Assembly: GCA_029945375.1 (NCBI GenBank)
Contig: CM057058.1
Location: 744,001-808,000, forward strand
Origin: Agaricus subrufescens
Lineage: Eukaryota > Basidiomycota > Agaricomycetes > Agaricales > Agaricaceae
Length of the DNA stretch: 64,000 bases
Direction of reading: 5' to 3'
The translations under genes and the position numbers were made by a program. The stretch's first letter is position 1. Each line of letters opens with the position of its first letter. Under the pieces are notes generated by a model that saw nothing but the letters and a program-made list of their open reading frames with translations, was not told where the DNA came from and searched no databases. This document shows positions 55,262-64,000 of this stretch, one piece after another.

Positions 55262-57484
55262 CCTGGAAGATAGCGAAATGGATGATGGGAGAAGTGATCC
55301 CACTTCATGTATCTGTGACCATGTATGTTATGAAACAGTCACCGACTGTATTCCGGTGCTTGCCGGGTCTGGACAAATAGGCAACAGTGCGCCCATGAGC
55401 CTTGCTCTGAAAGAGGTACATGAAGACAGTGCTCATGGAGGACAAGCACTCGTACCTTCTAAAAGTGGTCCGAAGCTCGGTGGGCACAAAGGGTTGTCGA
55501 GATGGTGGCTTCGAGACTTGTGCTGAGCCGAGTAGCCGGTCTTTGTCGATCATGTCATCGGGCGTCAGTTCTGCCGAATAGAGGGGCCCAGATTGGCTTA
55601 GGTGGCTGTAACGACCAAGCATGCCAAGCCCCCAACGTCGTCTCTATCCCCAAATAGAAACACCTGATCCGCCAAGTCTTCAAAGTCGTCGGAATGCTTC
55701 TGTTCGGTTGTCGCCTTCCAGAATGGCGTGGACAACGTACGTTAATTGCCACTATATTGTGGTACGAGAACCCACAGCACCACGACAATTTCGGTTCAGT
55801 CATCCAAGAGTCGGGTCACGGCAAATCCCGGTTAGTGAGCAGGCTCACCACCGAGTCTGTTTTCCGATCGTATCATGATCAGCGGGAAGTAAATCCATTA
55901 CGTGCATTTTGTCGATATAGGACGCCAATGTAACGGCCATGATAAAATGGTTTCCACTCGATTATACAGCAAATGAAAAAGCTCTACTTCTTTTAATTTT
56001 ATTGAAACCCCATTTCATCCACACTGCCTTTACATCCGATCTGTACTGAGGACGCCCGCTTTAGCCGTCAGGCGAATCCAATGGAGGAAAGCTTACTACT
56101 TCTTACCGATGTCTCGACTCACCTCTTTTTGCATTCTTCGTCTCAGCATATGGAAATCTGGTTAAGCACTCCTTAACCCCACATTCCACTCTTGGTCCGC
56201 TCGCCATGATCATCATCGGCCGAAGAGAGTGACGATAGCATAAATATACCGTTTGTCGAACTTGCCTTTGACACCGGGAAGAAAAAGTATCTTGTGACCG
56301 AACAGAGCCTTTCCGGTGATAAGATATGTTCGCTGAAGTTCGTGGCACGCTTCGAATGACCTGTGTAGGTATGTTTCAATCTTCTCACTGCCAATTCTAC
56401 TGGTACAGTTTCTGGGCCTTGTTAGAAAATGGAGTATCCGAGGCAGACGATGATAGTGCAAGCAAGGTTGTCAAGCGAAGATGTGGTACTTCCCGTAATC
56501 TCGGCGTGGTGTCAGCAAGACTGATCGACGAAGAATGCCATATTGATCTGTACTCTGGCCCACGACACCGTCATCGCTCCAAACCTGCTTGCAACGGTAT
56601 CGAGATGAGCTACCTTGAAGACTGGATCTTATTTACGCAGATGGTACCTGTCATTGGTTTTCTCTGGACCCCCATCGCGCCAGAACACATCACGGAACTT
56701 CTTAAGGGAAAGCCGGGGAACCTGTCAGGTAAGATACTCAAAAGATTGTCCAGGAACGCCTTTATTCATTTTATGTGATTCGTCAAGACGAGCGGTGAGT
56801 CAATCATCCTCACCAAGCTTGCTTACTCCCCAGGGACGCAGCCATTCGATGCTCCGGAAAGCTTACAGCCACAGACTTCGTTAAATTAAGGGCGATGGAA
56901 ATACTGATCGAAGACAGATGACTGCGATCTTCATTTAAATGACGAATACGGCTGACTTTGGTTGATGATGAAGATGGGTTTGGATCCTCTGCATCCGATG
57001 CTGCAGGATGTGATAGACACCAATCTGTCAGCATCGCTATGGAGTTCCCCAGGAGGTGGCTCGAGGAGAGATCGTCGGCTGACACCATCACTGTTAGCGG
57101 TTTCGAAACTAGTATGGTATCTGACTCGAATGATAGTCATCCGCGTTACGACATCTTCGGTAAAAAATGCTCAAACTAGTTTGTAATATGGGTTGTACAA
57201 TTTTTTTTGCTGTTTTTGATGTTGAGAGACAATATAGAGGAACATCGGTGGGTTAGCGGATGCCTCACTGTAGAGTTGGTTCGTATGACTGACTGGGAGA
57301 TAAATCGGAAGCTACTTCCGGAATGAATGTGTTTCGCAATGATAGCCAAGGAGACGTCGAATGAACAGCAATGGGGAGAGAAGGGGGCGGAGTCTTAGCT
57401 CGCCGCCCAGTCGGGATCAATCAATGTGACACGAAGCTTAAATCTAAGCGGTGGATGCGGTTTGAGTAGTATGTACTAGTAAAG
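55262..57484. other. Weakly coding stretch without a gene model
   Basis: Both strands show open runs around 56170-56780. Examples are the minus-strand ETYLHRSFEACHELQRTYLI and the plus-strand SDDSINIPFVELAFDTGKKK. They overlap and cannot both be real. No consistent exon chain or family match emerged. A fragmentary or decayed gene is possible. Confidence 0.3.
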
Positions 57485-57850
57485 GTCGTCAGCGGTGAGC
57501 CTTGGGACAAATTCGACTTGAACCTTAGCCTGGGCTTTTCCAGCCTATAGATGGTGCGGAAATTGGTTAAGACGCTGAGGAGGGAACTTGATTAGCCTGT
57601 ACGGATGCCGGCGACCTGGGCTCCCGAAGAGACTAGGCAGGCTTTCAACTATGCGCAGCGAGGTCGGTGAAACAATGTCACCACCGGAATTTTATTTTAG
57701 GAGGCAAGAAAGAACAATAATCCGCGCTTTGTCAAGAACCCGGTGGCATTGTACCTTGGTGTGATAGCGGTGTCAGTTAGCGCATCAGTAGGGCTATACA
57801 TGAAGTATCAACCCATAGCTTACGTTATCGATGCTCTTCGGCTGGATATG
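57485..57850. other. Exon-like fragments of small gene(s)
   Basis: On the plus strand, a plausible start at 57605 (MPATWAPEETRQAFNYAQR) is followed by an acceptor near 57700 and a run with one membrane helix (NPRFVKNPVALYLGVIAVSV), but the phases do not join. On the minus strand, an acceptor near 57547 leads into AGKAQAKVQVEFVPRLTADD and a stop. These may be pieces of small genes. None is certain. Confidence 0.3.
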
Positions 57851-58235
57851 CCACTGGGTCTACGGGCACGGGCATTAGCTTCCACCGAGAATTGCGTATC
57901 CCTTCGAAGAACGGTACCTGTGGCTATGATTGCGCTTCCACAGAACGCTCAATGTCGTGGCCGTGTCTGCACCAACAGTTCATCAGTGCTTCTAGCACCA
58001 TGCATTACGTCTTGGGTCAGGTTTGTAATCGTGATTGGGTTAGGATATCAACATGACACATGTCTCGCTGTTTGTGTCAGATTACATAGTTCATTTCGCT
58101 GTCGAACCACCGACGGACAGAATGTTGTAATGACGTTTTGTATAAAGGGACATCTGCAAAAAATTCTTTCTCCCCACTTTTCTACTCTCTTCACTTTATA
58201 GTCTCTTTAATTCGTGCCCTCCGCCGCTGTATACT

Positions 58236-60161
58236 ATGGGCGTGTCTATGGATAATATGCCGGGCGAAAGCGAGGAGTCTTGGACGCAACAATCCGAGGG
58301 TAGAGCTGATGGACCCTATGGGGAAACATCACCAACTCTTGATACTCAATCCCACGACGAACTCAATCTCAATGCAAAAAACGTCGACCGGACGCCCCTG
58401 CCTAAATTTCAATTGTTCCTCGTTATGCTTATCCAGGTTGCGGAACCCATTACCGCACTGGTAATCTACCCTTTCATCAACCAATTCATTAAAGACACGG
58501 GGGTGACGAAAGGAGATGATAGGAAAGTAGGGTATTACGCTGGTTTTATTGTGAGTTGCTCGTTTTGGTTATGTCGTTGGCGGTTTATCTTACGGAACTT
58601 TTAAATTTATAGGAATCGGCTTTTTTCCTAACAGAGGCAATTACTGTCTTCCAATGGGGATGGTTGTCTGATCGTATTGGAAGAAGACCAGTTTTATTAC
58701 TGGGTCCTCTCGGTCTTATGTTTGCGATGTTTAAGTTTGGGTACTCCACGTCCTTCTGGTCACTCGTCTGGTCGCGTTGTCTTCAAGGTGCATTTAATGG
58801 TAACATAGGTGTTTCAAAGTCTGTTGTTATTGAGGTATGTTTTACGCAGTTCAGTGGCCGAAACTTCGCTTAAAAAACATTTTAGTTGACTGATGCGACG
58901 AACATTGGGGATGCTGTCGCTTTAATGCCTCTCATGTGGGGTTTTGGCTCTACAGTCGCGTACGTTGCTAGTCTTTCTCGAACTTGATGTATGCTTATGG
59001 ATTGGTGGTAGTCCGCTTATTGGAGGTGTCCTATCTAATCCCGCACAACGATGGCCGAGACTTTTCGGAAGATTCTCCTTTTTCATCGACCATCCGTACT
59101 TTTTACCTTGCTTTGCTGCTGGTTGTATCGCCTTGTTCGCCTTCATTATCACTTTCCTGGGGCTCAAAGAGGTACGTTTTTTATACGGCGTGTCTTTTCC
59201 AGTGTCTCACACCTCCTATAGACGCACCCTGCTACTTTGGCACGCAAACGATTCCAAAACATGAAAAAGAAACATTTTGTCTATGATTCCGAAGGCTCCG
59301 CAAGCAGTTCTACGGATACACTCCTAGGAAATAACAATCATGTAGAATACGGATCAACTGATTCGACGCGTTGCCCCTCAATTGTCTCCGAGTATGCGAT
59401 CGTGGAAGAGATCTCACCAGAGCCCTCGGACTCGAATACGCCATCGCTACTTTCTACACTCAAATCTCGGGCTTTACTGTTTACCATCATCAACTTTGCT
59501 ATCCTCGTATTTTCAGAAATGTGCTATTCCGCTCTCATGCCCTTGATGTACTCTACTCCGATTGAACTCGGTGGACTGGGACTTAGCACTTACGCCATTG
59601 GAGTGATTATGGGCGTTTGGGGATTTGTCAATATTTTTATTCAGATCAACGTGCTTGGCAAGGTTATCAGGAAATACGGGGCTACCCGAGTTTATCGGCT
59701 CTCGTTTGCGGCATTTTTCATCATTTTCTGGACATTCCCTCTTTCGGCGTATCTGGCTAGAGTGTATGGAGGAATTGGTGTTGGTGTTTACTTCTCGATA
59801 GCTGTCCAGCTTGGTTTCCAGTTCTTTGTCCCTATGTGCTTCGGTGAGTTTTCTCTTCGTTGCGCATAGAAGCTTGTTATTGACAAAAACTACTTCTAAA
59901 GGATCGATTCATGTTATTATTGCTGAAACGGCACCGAAACCTCTGCTAGGATCTATCAACGGCATTGCGCAGATGGTAGGATCCGTCACACGCACTGTTG
60001 CGCCGACATTTGCTACCTCACTGTTCTCGATATCTCTGCAAGAACAACTGCCATTAGGAAGGAATTTTGTTTATGCTGTCATACTCGCATTGGTCTCTGT
60101 AGGGATCCTTTGCAGTCTGGCATTACCAGAGCAAAAGGATAAGTCAACCTCTACTTTATAG
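58236..60161 (+). CDS. Major facilitator superfamily (MFS) transporter
   Basis: Six exons: 58236-58550, 58613-58834, 58886-58959, 59012-59171, 59222-59843 and 59902-60161. They give 550 aa in one frame. A polar N-terminus (~50 residues) precedes the first helix (FLVMLIQVAEPITALVIYPF). MFS motif A appears as GWLSDRIGRRPVLLLG between helices 2 and 3. A long polar central loop (~residues 275-335, rich in Ser and Asp) separates the two six-helix halves. The second half includes FTIINFAILVFSEMCYSALM and ends in FVYAVILALVSVGILCSLAL. The sequence type matches the fungal MFS group related to zinc-induced facilitator-like and YCR023C-type transporters, so an efflux role at the plasma or vacuolar membrane is plausible. 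The substrate cannot be read from the sequence. The gene is intact. Confidence 0.85.
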
Positions 60162-63150
60162 ATTTGAAAACAACACAAAAGAAAATCGATAGCTTATCAT
60201 AGTGTCTTCTCCCCAGCTTTTTTTGGGGTTGATTTATTAGTTTTTATTATTCAGTTGGACTTTTCAGTGCTTTCATTCTTCGGGGTCTTTAACATTTACA
60301 TCTGTACATTCATTACACATTCGCGATCGTTGTCTCTTACATCACATCCATTCTCTTCATTTTTGCTGTACATTTGTAATACGCACATTATCACATACAT
60401 CCGCGCTCCGATCGTAATAAAACTTTTCATATTATCACCACACGTCATTTGCTGCAGATAAGTATTCCATTACATTATGTTGTGGATATGATTACTGTGG
60501 GTGGGTAGATAAGCGTCTCCTTAAAGCGATTGGGGCTGCGCTGCAGAAGAATGGTTACTATTATATAAGACGTTTGGAGTTATCAAGGTGGAGCGACATG
60601 CCTGCGAAGTAGTTTTGGGTATGTGGAGCCCCGCAAGCATTGATTATCGCCACTCCTTTCATCGTGTGAAGGATACTGGGAAGTATTTTAGCATCGAAGG
60701 CAGTTTTTCCCAGTCCTTATTACACCTTTGGAAGCAGTACATTGAGAGAGGTGCGGCATGGGCTCACGCCGAAGGATCAATCTTGTCTCGATCTACTTAG
60801 TGAGTGGGGCGGATAAAAATCTAACGAAGCAGACGGCAAGCTCAGAGTGGGAAACCGCCGGAGTGGTGTTTTCCATGATGGTTGTGACGTAGGTACAGGG
60901 GTGGGTACATGATATACTGTTCTATGCAGCCGATGTCAAATGAGCGTCCGAGGGATTGTCCTCAGTCGCGAAAGATTGGTCGGCAGAAGAAGATCAGGAA
61001 CGGGGAGAGGAGGGAAGCTCTCCGGTGAGTCTTCTCGGACCGTTGTTTCGGTAAGGCGAGCACGGCAAATTCCGGCGCCGCCAAGTATTGTCACACGCGT
61101 CGTTTATGAATAATGCAACGGCTACACGATCATTTCAGCCGCGTATGGAAAGTGCCCTTCGATGAATTGACAGTCGGTGTTCTCGGAGGTTTGTGTCTTT
61201 TCTGACTTTCATTTCCCTATCTCTCTTCGTGCTTCTCAGTTGTCTATCTGATAAACTCTATAGGGAATCTGTACCCACGACTTTATTTTGCTCCGTGATA
61301 CATGAAATTTTGAATTCTGTCTTCTTTGTTGTGATGTTCTGACAATGAGGGGGCATACTCTTCGCATTTATATATCTCTCACTTCAATTTTGGGGTGCCA
61401 TGTTCTCAGGTGAGTTACGGATCATAGTTCTGCCAGCGGGTCTTTTCTTTTCTCCTCGGCCTCAGGATATGGTCAAGAAAGCAACGAAAAGTCCGATACA
61501 ATCTTCTAGACTGGGCTTTAGAGTTTGATTGAGCATGATCTATTCCTCTTATCGCTGATATTCATTAACGCCTAAGCTGCTAGATATTTTGAAGCTACTG
61601 ACAGCATGGGTATTAAAGTCCCGCTCATCGCCAAAAGCCGTTGCTCTCGGTGTTGTAATGTGTCTTTTCACACTGGTGTTGTATTAGTCGCGTGTACGTG
61701 CCTGTACTTAGAACGAGTTGGAACCTTTTCTCAGCGCCGAATGAGTGGGGCGATGTCTGATGTTGAAGACAACAATGCGATCGGGAATTGGTGAGAATTA
61801 CCATCTTGGTTAGTGTTCCTCTTCTGTCGGAGAGAACGTTGATAAATTACAATCTAGAGTAGACCGAATTTTCCTCTGTCTGCCGTAATAGCATAAGTAT
61901 TCTTTTCCTAATTTCAGAAAGCACAACAGATCTAGACGTTTGGGACCGTCTTGTCATGATTGTCCGATAAATAGTCCGGGCCGACACTGCTTATATTGGA
62001 TCCTAGAGATAAGAGATACTTGCGTGGGCGAAGGAAAGGCGAGACTATACTAAGTCTTGAATTCCAGTTTAGTTCATTCGACCACAGGAGGTCTGACACT
62101 TTCATCAACTAACTTTTGGCACAGAGTCTAGGGTTTAGAGTATGATAGGCTAAGGAATCAGATAACATTTTTGGTAAATTTTATCCTTCTCGAAGGTCTT
62201 GTTTTACCATCACTATTGGTCATGCTTGTGCTGTAAAAGAACTCAGGAACGGTCGAAGAGAGATAGACTTTTGAAACGGACCCTAGAACTATATGAGTGA
62301 CGCTATTGTACTCAGACTGACTGAGATGTATTCAGGGTCTTATGCATATTTGTCAGGCCGTTTTACTTTGGATAGGGTGATATGCGTACGCTTTCAAAGA
62401 TGTGTTTACTTTTGGAACACCTCATGTCCGTATAATCCCATTCACCTATAGCGCCAGTTGTCAGTTTCAAAAACTACATCTTGATGGTCATTTAGTAGCA
62501 AACATTCGGTCCTTCACAGTGTCGAATCACTGTCAAAATGATCAAGCCACAGCGGTGATAAGGCTGGCTTGCCAGTCGTCCTGTCTTACTATTCGATTAT
62601 AGATTTGGACTAGAAGAATCTATCAATGCTGTTCTCAGAGATTTCCGCAATCTCGGAGGTGTTTGGACGTTTGCTTTATCTTTTTCTTCTGGACTTGTAA
62701 CCGCTGAAAACATTTGGGACTGGTGTCAAAACGCCATCAATATATAGTAGTCGTGCCATTTCTATTTTGGATAATACTGTAGTGGCAATGTGGCGGTTGA
62801 TAGTGTCTCTGGAAGAAAGAATTGAGACATTGCATAGCCTAGAGCAGTATTGGGGCGTTGAATACACGAATATTGCTCAGACTACCAGTGTCAAAGGGTC
62901 GCTAAATACAAAATAGCGTGACGTCGCGAGGCGGTGCTAGTGATTATTTGGAACAAAAGGACATGACAAACAAACAATGGTACGGGTTTCGGTAAAGCTG
63001 CTGATATGTTCTCGACTGATTGTTGTACGACAAGACAAGGTGCCGTGTTGATCCTGAGCAAATGGGAACTCGAATTATTCTTGACTGACAAATTATTCCA
63101 GGCCGGCGCCATTTTCACTCTGGATCAACTCCTGGGGAGCGTTGCAGACG
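60162..63150. other. Long intergenic region, no gene supported
   Basis: About 3 kb between the transporter and the proline-rich gene. Only short open stretches occur (for example 60588-60800, 61606-61794, 62402-62602), without splice partners or motifs. The T-rich tracts near 60230-60300 look like the 3' region of the transporter. The part just left of 63151 is presumably promoter and 5' UTR of the last gene. Confidence 0.4.
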
Positions 63151-64000
63151 ATGGACGTCGACGGCGGATCCATACAGGCCGTCAAGAGTCTCCGCTCCAA
63201 GTTTGAGCAGCTGGCGGTCGAGGTGCGGTCTACGGAGCCACAGAATGCCAAGCTCGTGGATGTCTATGCTGCCCAGGATCACCTCAGCACCTCACCCAGA
63301 GGTGCCGCTGCCAAGCGTCCCCCGCCGCCACCACCACGACTGGCGAAGCCTCCACCCTCGCCTCTGCCTTCTCGGACACCATCTCCTCTTCCAAAGGTCG
63401 AGGGTGATCCACCGCCAGGCGTAGCCACGCTCAAAACCAAATTGTGAGTCGCTCTTGTCTCTTCCAGGCGCCTCTCATCCGTCTGGGCAGCGATTCTCCG
63501 TCAAGAGCCTCTCATTTGGAATCACCTAGACCTATACTGCCACCTAGACCGGCGAGGAGCGGTGAAAGCAACTTTCTTTCTGTGTCACCGAACAGCACCG
63601 GATCAATTTCTCCTGTAAATTCTCGGCCAACCACCCCAAACACTCATCACCGCCCCCCGCCTCCGCCCCCTGTTTCTAGATCACGACCCCCAGCAGACCT
63701 GGAGACCCAATCTAGAATGTATGTACCTTTCTTATCTGCTTCTTCCTTTAGCTTAACACCAGCAGCCCTTCGTCTATATCCCCAACCCCAATACACCCCA
63801 AGTCGTCAGCTAAACCCGATGTGCCCCCCCGCCCTCCTAAATCTGCCGAGCTTTCTCAACTGTCTTTGTTAGATGATTCTCGCCCCTTTACCCTCAGTCC
63901 TGAAGACCTCTCGCCCATTGTCGAAAATGGCTCTGCTCCCCCAAATGCTCTCTTTTCTCGAAGATCATTAGTTGAATCACCGAACCTTATTGATCTAGTC
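63151..64000 (+). CDS. Proline-rich protein, N-terminal part (runs off the window)
   Basis: Exons 63151-63443, ~63494-63718 and ~63769-64000 join in one frame with GTGAGT and GTATGT donors. The start MDVDGGSIQAVKSLRSKFEQ is an ATG in good position and includes a short basic helix (SLRSKFEQLAVEV). The rest is Ser/Pro-rich with repeated SH3-ligand-like stretches: AKRPPPPPPRLAKPPP, ILPPRPARS, HHRPPPPPPVSRSRPP and VPPRPPKSAE. Such N-termini in basidiomycetes often precede signalling or cytoskeletal domains, but the downstream domain lies outside this window, so no function is assigned. It is open at the right edge. Confidence 0.65.

Noticed and set aside
55694..55933. GHGKSRL phrase as a Walker A motif of another NTPase
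   Set aside because: The surrounding frame lacks Walker B or any NACHT/AAA context and has no splice partners; most likely chance.
1..64000. tRNA, rRNA or CRISPR features
   Set aside because: No cloverleaf with a convincing TTCRANNC arm, no rRNA core sequence and no regularly spaced identical repeats were seen; a tRNAscan run would settle the tRNA question.

Overview
The window reads as nuclear DNA of a filamentous Agaricomycete (mushroom-forming basidiomycete). Genes are split by many 40-60 nt introns with GTRNGT donors. The gene content fits that class: short-form NACHT NLRs, a lineage-typical seven-helix membrane protein family, a short SUN-domain protein, a Tnp2-type DNA transposon and a truncated LINE. 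I found no rRNA, tRNA or CRISPR array. Exon models were built by hand from splice signals and frame phase.

Left part (1-18.1 kb): ordinary single genes between small degenerate repeats. In order these are two single-pass membrane proteins with acidic or Ser-rich N-termini and helical C-termini (2.9-4.3 and 5.7-7.7 kb, minus), a large conserved fungal protein of unknown function (8.5-10.8 kb, minus), a WD40-like protein (11.5-12.6 kb, minus), a SUN-domain protein (13.2-14.2 kb, plus), two small fungal proteins of unknown function, and a coiled-coil protein with a C-terminal membrane anchor (16.8-18.1 kb, plus).

18.4-26.3 kb: a Tnp2/CACTA-like DNA transposon. It has an accessory ORF, a seven-exon transposase carrying two inserted SAP-like motifs, and short degenerate repeats near its right side.

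26.5-55.3 kb: the main feature, an all-minus-strand array of five intact NACHT-type NLR genes (849-914 aa). All share one exon plan, with every intron in the same phase and a penultimate exon of exactly 159 nt in all five. Interleaved are two intact and one 3'-deleted gene for a seven-helix membrane protein (331-332 aa). Flanking sequence shows that the repeated segment is NLR plus membrane-protein gene. The array also holds an NLR relic, a 1,579-bp non-autonomous Tc1/mariner-like element with 346-bp inverted repeats, a 5'-truncated LINE with a perfect 15-bp target duplication, GC-rich hairpins, and conserved promoter blocks in front of both gene families. The NLRs have no ankyrin, WD40, TPR or leucine-rich repeats. 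They end instead in a conserved compact domain that I do not recognise.

Right part (55.3-64 kb): a weakly coding stretch, a six-exon MFS transporter (58.2-60.2 kb, plus) and the 5' part of a proline-rich protein that runs off the edge.

Inference: the array looks like a birth-and-death immune or self/non-self receptor cluster in which an NLR and a seven-helix membrane protein are duplicated together. The pairing is visible in the sequence; a shared function is a hypothesis.
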